5,936 bases of DNA from an uncultured Eubacteriales bacterium (GCA_934489735.1 CAKSSR010000054.1:1-5936), one strand, 5' to 3'; counted from the first letter of the stretch, positions 1-5,602 are shown. A program made the numbers and translations. The notes: generated by a model from the letters alone, not told the origin.

Positions 1-11
1 AATCATAGACA

Positions 12-90
12 GTTCAAGTTTCTATAAGCCTGGATAAAAAAATCTCAGCCCAAGCCATCCTATTCGATGACCTGAGCTTATCATTTCTTA
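12..90 (-). repeat. Intergenic cassette repeat, copy 1 (cut by window edge)
   Basis: Contains the terminator plus the conserved block that follows it (TATAGAAACTTGAA on the minus strand, versus TATAAAAATTTGAA in copies 2-5). In the other copies this block continues into a promoter; here it runs off the left edge. Confidence 0.7.
36..77 (-). terminator. Intrinsic terminator, family copy 1
   Basis: Arms at 48-59 and 66-77 form a 12-bp stem with G-U pairs around a 6-nt loop. On the minus strand this is GCTCAGGTCATC pairing with GATGGCTTGGGC, followed by a run of seven T (36-42). It lies about 90 nt after the stop of the 128-aa LRR gene. Confidence 0.8.
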
Positions 91-166
91 AATTGATAAT
101 GAGTTATTGCAAATCTATTGCCTTTCCATTGGATTTGGAGCCTTCTCCGGGAATAAATATTCTAAA
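78..166. other. Unique 3' flank of the truncated LRR gene
   Basis: This stretch between the stop of the 128-aa gene and its terminator does not resemble the 3' flanks of the other copies, except for the last bases before the hairpin (TTTAAGAAATGA on the minus strand). In frame after the TGA it stays open for about 20 codons (FRIFIPGEGSKSNGKAIDLQ) to a TAA at 104-106. That peptide does not look like LRR sequence, so this is probably the far side of a deletion or recombination junction. Confidence 0.45.
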
Positions 167-553
167 TCATACATGATGTACATCTATTTTCCCTATATCA
201 AGTGCACATCCTATTAATTTATTTATAATTATTTGTACCATATTATCATCTCTTACGACCACTTCCTTTAAGTTTACACAGCCTTCAAATACATCGTCTC
301 CAACTTGTTCAACATCTGGTATAACAAGTTTCTCTAAACGTACACAGCCTTTAAATGCTCCGTCTTCTATGCCTGTTATCCTATTAGTATTTAGTAATAC
401 TAGGTTAGTGATTCCTTCAAAAGCTCCTTCTTTTATGATTCCTGTCCAGCTATCCTCGATAAATACTTCTGAACTTATAGCAGCTAACTCATTTGCTTTG
501 TCCTTGTCAATATCTCCTGATATGTAATCATGTGCATAATTTAGCATATTCAT
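167..553 (-). CDS. Truncated BspA-like LRR_5 paralog (128 aa)
   Basis: Short member of the LRR family that fills this window. It matches the first third of its longer neighbours. Residues 1-45 are the shared N-terminal region (DYISG, DKDKAN, then SWTGIIKEGAFEG). Residues 58-95 are LRR_5 repeats (ITGIEDGAFKGC, VGDDVFEGC). Residues 96-124 are the strand-helix-strand element (VVVRDDNMVQIIINKL, then KIDVH). It stops where the others continue into an IAGKF-like strand and two further blocks, so about 270 residues are missing. The start is ATG at 553, placed 10 nt after an AGGAAGG ribosome binding site at 564-570, as in the gene at 3806-4993; both begin MNMLN. It has its own consensus promoter (625-653) and terminator (36-77). 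No signal peptide or membrane segment is visible. LRR_5 repeats generally mediate protein binding; the partner is unknown. It may be a functional single-block protein or a decaying copy. Confidence 0.8.
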   Translation of the reverse strand: MNMLNYAHDYISGDIDKDKANELAAISSEVFIEDSWTGIIKEGAFEGITNLVLLNTNRITGIEDGAFKGCVRLEKLVIPDVEQVGDDVFEGCVNLKEVVVRDDNMVQIIINKLIGCALDIGKIDVHHV

Positions 554-624
554 TTTTAATCATCCTTCCTTTTATTTAAAAATTTCTGAACCATTCATCT
601 AATATATTTACGGTTCTATGTAAT

Positions 625-653
625 ATTATACATCTATACATGCATATTGTCAA
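625..653 (-). promoter_or_regulatory. Sigma-A-type promoter of the 128-aa LRR gene
   Basis: On the minus strand, -35 TTGACA (648-653), a 17-bp spacer and -10 TATAAT (625-630): both hexamers match the consensus fully, the best promoter of the four. The inferred transcript start is near 618, giving a 5' leader of about 65 nt, roughly 30 nt longer than in the sister genes. Confidence 0.85.
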
Positions 654-705
654 GTACTTTTTAGTTAAATTTTATATCCAATTTCAAATTTTTATAAGCC
701 TGTAT

Positions 706-747
706 AAGAAAATCTCAGCCCAAGCCATCCTGTTTGATGACCTGAGC
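706..747 (-). terminator. Intrinsic terminator, family copy 2
   Basis: Same 12-bp stem (718-729 with 736-747) and 6-nt loop as copy 1. The T tract is interrupted (TTTTCTT), so termination may be less efficient. It begins about 10 nt after the stop of the 473-aa gene. Confidence 0.8.
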
Positions 748-757
748 CATTCATTTC

Positions 758-2179
758 TTAATCACATACTTCCGGCATGATATCCTTTATCATTGATATG
801 ATTTCTAGTTTGGTAGGATTTATACCAGCATTTTCAGCTATGTCACGAATAAATTCTATTATGTTCAACAAATTAAGACTATGTCCTTCCTCCCAATTCA
901 TTATTTTAATAAAATATGTGTGGTTTTCTATAAGTTCTTGATCAATTTCTAATTTTGAGCATATTCCATTAATGAGCGACAAAGCGTCATCCTTACTGAT
1001 GAACTTACTATTATTATTGATAGTCAAGAACGGTTCACTTTCGCCATCTATGTATATATCAATATTGTCTACACTGGTATCGTATGTACCAAACATATCC
1101 TTAATTAAATTTGCCATTGTCTTATCTTTAACTATTATTTTCTTTAAAGTTGCACCACAATTGCTGCAAAAATCATTACCTATCTCTTGTACGTTTGGTA
1201 GATATATCTCTTCTACTTTACATGGCATTGAAAAAACATTGTTTCCTATAGTCGTTACCTTGTTAGTATTGATCTTTTTTATTCCATCAAAAGGTATATT
1301 GTCACCAATTCTTATATAATGATCTGGAATTTCTAAATAATCATAATCTTTATCATACTTCTCATTATAATATATAGTCTTATTCAAATCATCATGTAAA
1401 TAATCTGCAATTGATCCATTGACATATATACATACTTGTTGAGGCAATTCTACTAAATTTAATACTTCTTTAATGTCTTTTACCATGCTATCGTCAGCAT
1501 GTACCTTACGAAGCTTATTACATCTTAAAAAAGCTCTCCATCCTATTTTCTTTATACCTAATAAAGACACTTCTTCGAGATTCTCGCAATCTGCAAATGC
1601 AAAGTCTTCTACGATTGTTGCTGCATCTGCATTCAATTTACTTAGACGACTTATATATGAAAACGCTCTGTATGGTATGATATATTCTAAGCTACCTATA
1701 AAATTACAACTTGGGATTGTGATTTCGTTGCCCCTTAGTAGTCTGCGGACTGTATCATAGAATAAATATGCTTGCCCATTTTCTATAGATACTTTAAATT
1801 TTTGATCGATATGGATATCGATTCTTTGTTTAAGCTTACATTCTATTAATTTTTTTATAATCATTTCAGCCATGTCCTCATTTTTTACATCTACCCAGCA
1901 TAATTCCGTACAATTTTCAAACACGTCGTCTCCTATTCGTTCTATATTCTGTATATTAATTGCTTTCAAACGAGTACAATCTTTAAATGCTCTATCCTCT
2001 ATAGCTGTTATATTTCTGGTACATATTGATGTTATCCTTTGGTTTCCTTGAAAAGCCTCAGCTTCTATACTCCCTTTTAAATTCTCATCAACATGTACAG
2101 ATGAATTCTCACTTGTCAACTTATCTGCTTTATCCCTATTAATATTTTCTGATAAATTATCATTTTCTTCAACAAACAT
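758..2179 (-). CDS. BspA-like LRR_5 protein with extra helical C-terminal tail (473 aa)
   Basis: Longest family member. I place the start at ATG 2179 (MFVEENDNLSENI). It follows AGGAAGG at 2189-2195 by 9 nt and aligns with the paralogs. The longest open frame begins at 2221, but that ATG abuts the -10 hexamer and would lie upstream of the transcript start. From 2179, residues 1-45 are the N-terminal region (NRDKADKL). Block 1 covers about 55-125 (IEDRAFKDC, IGDDVFENC, VDVKNEDMAEMIIKKL). Block 2 covers about 187-253 (VEDFAFADC, IGWRAFLRC, PQQVCIYVNG). Block 3 covers about 288-379 (IRIGDN, TIGNNVF, LPNVQEIGNDFC, VDNIDIYIDGESEPF). Residues about 390-473 form a predicted helical tail not found in the other copies, ending IKDIMPEVCD. 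No signal peptide, transmembrane segment or anchor is visible. It is probably a soluble interaction protein; the target is unknown. The stop codon lies about 10 nt before its terminator. Confidence 0.85.
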   Translation of the reverse strand: MFVEENDNLSENINRDKADKLTSENSSVHVDENLKGSIEAEAFQGNQRITSICTRNITAIEDRAFKDCTRLKAINIQNIERIGDDVFENCTELCWVDVKNEDMAEMIIKKLIECKLKQRIDIHIDQKFKVSIENGQAYLFYDTVRRLLRGNEITIPSCNFIGSLEYIIPYRAFSYISRLSKLNADAATIVEDFAFADCENLEEVSLLGIKKIGWRAFLRCNKLRKVHADDSMVKDIKEVLNLVELPQQVCIYVNGSIADYLHDDLNKTIYYNEKYDKDYDYLEIPDHYIRIGDNIPFDGIKKINTNKVTTIGNNVFSMPCKVEEIYLPNVQEIGNDFCSNCGATLKKIIVKDKTMANLIKDMFGTYDTSVDNIDIYIDGESEPFLTINNNSKFISKDDALSLINGICSKLEIDQELIENHTYFIKIMNWEEGHSLNLLNIIEFIRDIAENAGINPTKLEIISMIKDIMPEVCD

Positions 2180-2188
2180 TTTCATCAT

Positions 2189-2195
2189 CCTTCCT
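2189..2195 (-). promoter_or_regulatory. Ribosome binding site deciding the start at 2179
   Basis: AGGAAGG followed by GATG-like bases, with 9 nt to ATG 2179. The ATGs at 2186-2188 and 2183-2185 lie too close to the site. The same layout occurs in all four genes (9 or 10 nt), which supports 2179. Confidence 0.75.
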
Positions 2196-2212
2196 TTTGT
2201 AGTTATTAATAT

Positions 2213-2241
2213 ATTATACATAATTACATAACGAACCCCAA
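2213..2241 (-). promoter_or_regulatory. Promoter of the 473-aa LRR gene
   Basis: Minus strand -10 TATAAT (2213-2218), 17-bp spacer, -35 TTGGGG (2236-2241). The -35 keeps only TTG of the consensus, so it may be weaker or activator-dependent. The inferred transcript start is near 2206, downstream of the ATG at 2219-2221, which excludes that ATG as the start codon if this promoter is used. Confidence 0.72.
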
Positions 2242-2292
2242 GTGCTTTTAGCTAAAAATTATAATCTATTTCAAATTTTTATAAGCCTGTAT

Positions 2293-2334
2293 AAAAAAAT
2301 CTCAGCCCAAGCCATCCTGTTTGACGGCCTGAGC
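2293..2334 (-). terminator. Intrinsic terminator, family copy 3
   Basis: Stem 2305-2316 with 2323-2334, 6-nt loop, seven T. Two substitutions in one arm keep pairing: one G-U pair becomes G-C and one A-U becomes G-U. This supports selection on the hairpin. It serves the 400-aa gene. Confidence 0.83.
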
Positions 2335-2386
2335 CATTCATTTCTTAAATCAAGATAAACTTTTCTTAAAATTTCCTGGCAGAGGC

Positions 2387-3589
2387 TTAATCCTCACCTA
2401 TCTGTTCTATCACTGGGATTATTGCAAAAGGCTCTTTTTCACCATATATGTATATACTAATGTCAACAGCTCTAGCCCTAGCTCCATACGCAGTTAATAT
2501 ATCTTTCACTAAGTCTGCCATCAGCTCATCCTTGACTGTTATTTTTTCTATATTCGGACAATCCTTGCAGAAATTATCTCCTATTTCCTCTACATTCGGT
2601 AGATATACTTCTTTCAAATTGCCACATGATTGAATTACATTGTTGCCTATGCTAACCACACTACCTGTATCTATCTTCGATACGTTTAATTGATGAAACA
2701 AATTGTCATCAATCCTTGTATAAAGGTATAGAACTTCAATACTGTCGGATCCTTCGTAGTACTGTTTCTCTTTGTCATATATAGTCGCATTTAAGTCAGT
2801 ATGTAGGCAATCTTTCATGCTGTTATTGGCAAATATATATACTTGTTGAGGTAATTGTGCTTTCTTTAATGATTCTTTGATTCTGCCTACCATGGCATTA
2901 TCGACCTCTACTTTTTCAAGATTTAAGCAGCCATTGAACACCCCATTGCCTATTTCTTTCAGTCTTGGCAGATATATTGTCTTGAGTCCTGAGCAATTTT
3001 CAAATACATTATTTCCTAAAACTTCTACTTTCACAGATTTGAAAAGCTCTATATCGTCCATATCACTACATGCTCCATTTGAAACAACAACTTTTAGTAT
3101 TCTATTTTTTAATGAATAGTTCGGTATACAAAGTTCTCTATCCTTTATTAGTTCTGGAACCTTATCTCTAAATACATATTGGCAATTATTTTTTATGGAT
3201 ACATTAAATTTTCCTGCAATATGTATGTCAATTCTCTGTTCAAGTCCACATTCCTCTATTTTTTCTATGATTGTTCCAGCCATGTCCGTGTCTTTTACAT
3301 CTATTTTAAGTAAGTTTGTACAACCTTCAAATACATTTTCTCCCACTTGCTCGACATTTGGCATAATAAGTTCTTTCAGCGCTGTACAACCTTTAAAAGC
3401 TCCATCTTCTATGCCTGTTATATCATTAGTATTTATTGAAATTACATTTATACTCCCTTCAAAAACGTAAGCTTTTATGACTCCCCTCCATCCTGCGTCG
3501 ATAGTTACTTCTGAATCTTTAGCTGCTAGCGAATTTGCTTTGTCTTTGTCAATATTTCCCGATAAATAATCAGTCACTTTACTAAGCAT
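2387..3589 (-). CDS. BspA-like LRR_5 protein, three-block architecture (400 aa)
   Basis: Full-length paralog, closest in layout to the gene at 3806-4993. The frame is open from ATG 3598, but that codon directly abuts AGGAAGG (3599-3605) with no spacing. ATG 3589 lies 9 nt away and gives MLSKVTDYLSGN, matching the MLN...DYLSGN starts of the paralogs, so I use 3589. From there, residues 1-45 are the N-terminal region (IDKDKANSLAA). Block 1 covers about 56-130 (ITGIEDGAFKGC, VGENVFEGC, VDVKD-type helix element, QRIDIHIAGKF). Block 2 covers about 188-254 (LGNNVFENC, IGNGVFNGC, QQVYIFANN). Block 3 covers about 290-390 (RIDDNLF, SIGNNVIQSC, LPNVEEIGDNFC, ITVKDELMADLVKDIL, IYIYGEKEPFAII). No signal peptide or membrane anchor is visible. 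A cytosolic or non-classically exported protein-binding role is inferred from the repeats. It has its own promoter (3630-3658) and terminator (2293-2334). Confidence 0.87.
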   Translation of the reverse strand: MLSKVTDYLSGNIDKDKANSLAAKDSEVTIDAGWRGVIKAYVFEGSINVISINTNDITGIEDGAFKGCTALKELIMPNVEQVGENVFEGCTNLLKIDVKDTDMAGTIIEKIEECGLEQRIDIHIAGKFNVSIKNNCQYVFRDKVPELIKDRELCIPNYSLKNRILKVVVSNGACSDMDDIELFKSVKVEVLGNNVFENCSGLKTIYLPRLKEIGNGVFNGCLNLEKVEVDNAMVGRIKESLKKAQLPQQVYIFANNSMKDCLHTDLNATIYDKEKQYYEGSDSIEVLYLYTRIDDNLFHQLNVSKIDTGSVVSIGNNVIQSCGNLKEVYLPNVEEIGDNFCKDCPNIEKITVKDELMADLVKDILTAYGARARAVDISIYIYGEKEPFAIIPVIEQIGED

Positions 3590-3598
3590 TTTAATCAT

Positions 3599-3605
3599 CC
3601 TTCCT
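3599..3605 (-). promoter_or_regulatory. Ribosome binding site deciding the start at 3589
   Basis: AGGAAGG directly abuts the ATG at 3596-3598 and lies 9 nt from the ATG at 3587-3589. The second spacing matches the sister genes, so the first ATG is probably part of the leader. Confidence 0.75.
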
Positions 3606-3629
3606 TTTATATTTATTGCTTACTATTAT

Positions 3630-3658
3630 ATTATACCTAATTATACAATAAATTTCAA
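3630..3658 (-). promoter_or_regulatory. Promoter of the 400-aa LRR gene
   Basis: Minus strand -35 TTGAAA (3653-3658), 17-bp spacer, -10 TATAAT (3630-3635). A second overlapping TATAAT (3625-3630) lies 5 bp further downstream. The inferred leader is about 35 nt. Confidence 0.78.
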
Positions 3659-3710
3659 GTGCTTTTTAGTTAAAATTTATAGCCAGTTTCAAATTTTTAT
3701 AAGCCTGGAT

Positions 3711-3753
3711 AAAAAAAATCTTAGCCCAAGCCATCCTGTTTGATGACCTGAGC
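3711..3753 (-). terminator. Intrinsic terminator, family copy 4
   Basis: Stem 3724-3735 with 3742-3753, 6-nt loop and a run of eight T, the longest tract in the family. It follows the 395-aa LRR gene. Confidence 0.83.
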
Positions 3754-3805
3754 CACTCATTTCTTAAATCGAGATAAACTTTTCTTAAAATTTCTTTACC
3801 GAGAC

Positions 3806-4993
3806 TTAATTTACTTCTCTTTTTCTTATTATTGCAAAGGGTTCATCGTTGCCATCTATATATATATTAAGGTCAACAGTCCTAACTCCATATCCACTGA
3901 ATGTATCTTTTATTACATTTGCCATTGGTCCGTCTTTGACCGTTATCTTTTTTAGATTCGGACAATTAGAGCAAAATCCAAAGCCTATTTTTGATACGTT
4001 TGGCAAATGTACTTCTTCTAAATTGTCACATGATCGAAGAACATTATTGCCTATAGTAGCCACTTCGTTGGTATTTATATTAGTCATACTTAAACCATTA
4101 AATGCGTTGTCATCAATTTTTATATAATATTCTGGAATTGCTATAGAACTGCATCGTGCCCAGCTTCCGTTTGATTTAATTATATAATTACTTAAATTAT
4201 TATGTAGATGATCTTCAATCGCATCGTTAGCATATATTTCAATTTGTTGCTGTAAGCCTGATCCTTTTAATACTTCTTTAGTTTTGCTTACCATGTCATC
4301 ACTAACCTGTACCTTGCGAAGTTTTGTACATCCTTTAAATACTTCATTCCCTATGCTCGTCATGCTTGGCAAAGATATTGTCGTAAGTTCAGAGCAATTT
4401 TCAAATGCTTTGTCTTCTACGCCTGTCACATTATCAGTATATAGATGATTGATATTGCCCATGTCTTTGAGCGCTCCGGCTGATATAATATTTTCTGCCA
4501 TTCCAGTAAACGGATAGTGTGGTACCGAAAGTTCATCCCCTTCTATCAGTTCCAAAACTTTATCATTGAATAAATATTCGCAATTATTTTTTATAGATAT
4601 TTTAAATTCCCCTGCAATATATATATCAATTCTCTGCTTAAGGTTACATGCTTTTATTTTCTCTATTACTACTCCAGCCATGTTCTCATCTTTTACATCT
4701 ACTTTATGTAGTTTGAAACAACCTTCAAATACGTTTTCTCCAACCCGTTCAATATTTGGCATAATAAGTGTCTCTAGACGTATACAATCTTTAAATGCTC
4801 CGTCTTCTATGCCTGTTATATCATTAGTATTTATTGATACAGGGTTTTCCAGTCTTTCAAAAGCTCTTGCTTTTATACTTCCTCTCCAGTTGTTCTCAAT
4901 AGTTACATCTGCCCTTTCGGCTGCTAACTTATTAGCCTTGTCTTTGTTAACATTTCCTGATAGGTAATCACTTGCATTATTTAGCATATTCAT
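3806..4993 (-). CDS. BspA-like LRR_5 protein, three-block architecture (395 aa)
   Basis: Rightmost full-length paralog. The start at ATG 4993 follows AGGAAGG (5004-5010) by 10 nt and gives MNMLNNASDYLSGN. Residues 1-45 are the shared N-terminal region (KDKANKLAA). Block 1 is 57-130 (ITGIEDGAFKDC, VGENVFEGC, VDVKDENMAGVVIEKI, QRIDIYIAGEF). Block 2 is about 187-255 (VTGVEDKAFENC, LPSMTSIGNEVFKGC, VQVSDDMVSKTKEVL, QQIEIYAND). Block 3 is about 290-386 (IKIDDNAFNG, TIGNNVLRSC, LPNVSKIGFGFC, ITVKDGPMANVIKD, VDLNIYIDGNDEPFAII). The N-terminal part and block 1 resemble the neighbouring copies more than the linkers and C-terminal half do. The 3' flank (3754-3805) resembles that of the gene at 2387-3589, so these two look like a more recent duplicate pair. 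No signal peptide or anchor is visible. The LRR_5 assignment is secure; the biological partner is unknown. Confidence 0.88.
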   Translation of the reverse strand: MNMLNNASDYLSGNVNKDKANKLAAERADVTIENNWRGSIKARAFERLENPVSINTNDITGIEDGAFKDCIRLETLIMPNIERVGENVFEGCFKLHKVDVKDENMAGVVIEKIKACNLKQRIDIYIAGEFKISIKNNCEYLFNDKVLELIEGDELSVPHYPFTGMAENIISAGALKDMGNINHLYTDNVTGVEDKAFENCSELTTISLPSMTSIGNEVFKGCTKLRKVQVSDDMVSKTKEVLKGSGLQQQIEIYANDAIEDHLHNNLSNYIIKSNGSWARCSSIAIPEYYIKIDDNAFNGLSMTNINTNEVATIGNNVLRSCDNLEEVHLPNVSKIGFGFCSNCPNLKKITVKDGPMANVIKDTFSGYGVRTVDLNIYIDGNDEPFAIIRKREVN

Positions 4994-5034
4994 TTTTAAT
5001 CATCCTTCCTTTTATATTTATTATCGTCTATTAT

Positions 5035-5063
5035 ATTATACATGATTTTATGATATATTGCAA
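5035..5063 (-). promoter_or_regulatory. Promoter of the 395-aa LRR gene
   Basis: Minus strand -35 TTGCAA (5058-5063), 17-bp spacer, -10 TATAAT (5035-5040). The position relative to the start codon (leader about 35 nt) matches the other family promoters. Confidence 0.75.
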
Positions 5064-5116
5064 GTAGTTTTTGGATAAATTTTATAACTAACTCAAATTT
5101 TTATAAATATTTGTAT

Positions 5117-5156
5117 AAAAAATCTTAGCTTAAGCCGTCTGCTTGATAACCTGAAC
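5117..5156 (-). terminator. Eroded terminator, family copy 5
   Basis: Homologous to the other four copies by position and sequence but diverged. Arms 5128-5139 and 5145-5156 have two mismatches in 12 positions, several G-U pairs, a 5-nt loop and six T. It now lies downstream of the Rpn-like fragment and not of an LRR gene. Confidence 0.6.
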
Positions 5157-5184
5157 ATTTAGTTTCATTCTTATTTTGTCCATT

Positions 5185-5410
5185 TTATAAGGCATAGTTT
5201 ACCGGCCTATCTGGATATTCCCCTATTAAATCCTCTTTTATCATCCTGTAGCCCGTTGCTGTCCCTGCTTCTTCCTTTGGCACGTTTAGGCATATCCAAA
5301 TTGTATATGCCTTTTTTCAATTCATTGAAATCTGATCCTAAAAATTCTACTCCGTATTGTGATGAAATCAATCTACTTAAGTAATATGTTCCTCTTTTTT
5401 CTATTGGATA
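5185..5410 (-). pseudogene. Frameshifted fragment of a second Rpn/PD-(D/E)XK-family 'transposase' gene
   Basis: Two minus-strand frames join into one recognisable protein segment. From 5410 the frame reads YPIEKRGTYYLSRLISSQYG, then VEFLGSDFNELKK. At the AAAAAAGG run near 5303-5310 the homologous reading moves by one base into YTIWICLNVP, then YRMIKEDLIGEY and PVNYAL, with a stop at 5185-5187. The pattern (R)xIYYxSRxISSQ ... KxxYxIWICxN ... Y is, from memory, typical of the middle of Rpn/PDDEXK-family proteins in Clostridia. One extra base in the A/G run accounts for the frameshift. The N-terminal catalytic part is not recognisable, stops occur just upstream (5413-5415 and 5401-5403), and the glycine/glutamate-rich C-terminal tail is absent. 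It is a dead remnant and not the continuation of the gene at 5635-5936, whose C-terminal tail lies upstream of it. Confidence 0.65.
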
Positions 5411-5563
5411 TCTTAGTTATTTCTTACTATTTCCTTCATTATATCAAAAGCCTTAACATATTTCTCAATTTCAAACATACTTTTTGAACGATTCTTCAAT
5501 TAAGCCCTTCAAATTTCCTCCCACCTACTCTTTACTCTAGAAGAGTTGCCATAAAAGACTATC
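5411..5563. other. Intergenic remnant without a supported gene
   Basis: No complete gene is visible between the Rpn fragment and the terminator at 5566-5602. On the minus strand a 21-codon frame (5413-5478) starts MFEIEKYVKAFDIMKEIV. A one-base shift just before it would join it to an upstream segment reading LKGLIEESFK near 5484-5515. These may be further debris of a disrupted gene. They are too short to assign, and I see no promoter or consensus ribosome binding site supporting them. Confidence 0.4.
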
Positions 5564-5565
5564 AA

Positions 5566-5602
5566 AAAAGGCTTCAGATTTATCAATTCTCCGAAGCCTT
5601 TT
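5566..5602 (-). terminator. Intrinsic terminator of the Rpn-family gene
   Basis: Perfect 10-bp inverted repeat AAAAGGCTTC / GAAGCCTTTT (5566-5575 with 5593-5602), a 17-nt loop and a T run on the minus strand. It begins about 30 nt after the stop at 5635. It is unrelated in sequence to the LRR-family terminators. Confidence 0.8.

Larger units (their letters stand above)
625..757 (-). repeat. Intergenic cassette repeat, copy 2
   Basis: In transcription order: terminator hairpin, GGCTTATAAAAATTTGAAAT block, A/T-rich AACTAAAAAG(T/C)AC block, then the -35 and -10. It is collinear with copies 3-5, showing that regulatory DNA was duplicated with the genes. Confidence 0.8.
2213..2346 (-). repeat. 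Intergenic cassette repeat, copy 3
   Basis: Same order of elements as copy 2. The block before the -35 reads AGCTAAAAGCAC, one base shorter than in copy 2, and the -35 is degenerate. Confidence 0.8.
3630..3805 (-). repeat. Intergenic cassette repeat, copy 4
   Basis: Same elements as copies 2 and 3. It also shares with the 3' flank of the 400-aa gene (2335-2386) an extra segment containing TTTTAAGAAAAGTTTATCT on the minus strand, absent from the two leftmost gene copies. Confidence 0.8.
5035..5158 (-). repeat. Intergenic cassette repeat, copy 5 (most diverged)
   Basis: Keeps the element order, but the hairpin is weakened, GGCTTATAAA has become ATTTATAAA, and the block before the -35 reads ATCCAAAAACTAC. 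Confidence 0.7.

Noticed and set aside
554..624. Longer leader of the 128-aa gene as a riboswitch or attenuator
   Set aside because: Only about 65 nt, A/T-rich, with no stable hairpin or known aptamer motif visible.
972..1319. Open frame on the plus strand opposite the 473-aa LRR gene (also 1473-1760)
   Set aside because: Low-complexity Leu/Ser/Ile-rich translation antisense to a gene with clear family homology, and no ribosome binding site seen.
4566..4967. Open frame of 133 codons on the plus strand opposite the 395-aa LRR gene (also 3849-4127, and 2448-2633, 2877-3119 and 3195-3470 opposite the 400-aa gene)
   Set aside because: These recur at the same places in different paralogs because they mirror conserved LRR codons (such as SFTSIL from the VKD helix region). 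They are antisense shadows.
36..5156. The recurring hairpins as a CRISPR array or dispersed palindromic element
   Set aside because: Copies are spaced by whole genes (roughly 670-1,590 bp), always lie after a gene in the same orientation, and end in a T run. They are terminators.
5303..5310. A6G2 run as a programmed frameshift site, as in some insertion sequence transposases
   Set aside because: The change needed is +1, not the usual -1 slip. The frame is also broken by stops just upstream and lacks both ends of the protein, so simple decay explains it better.
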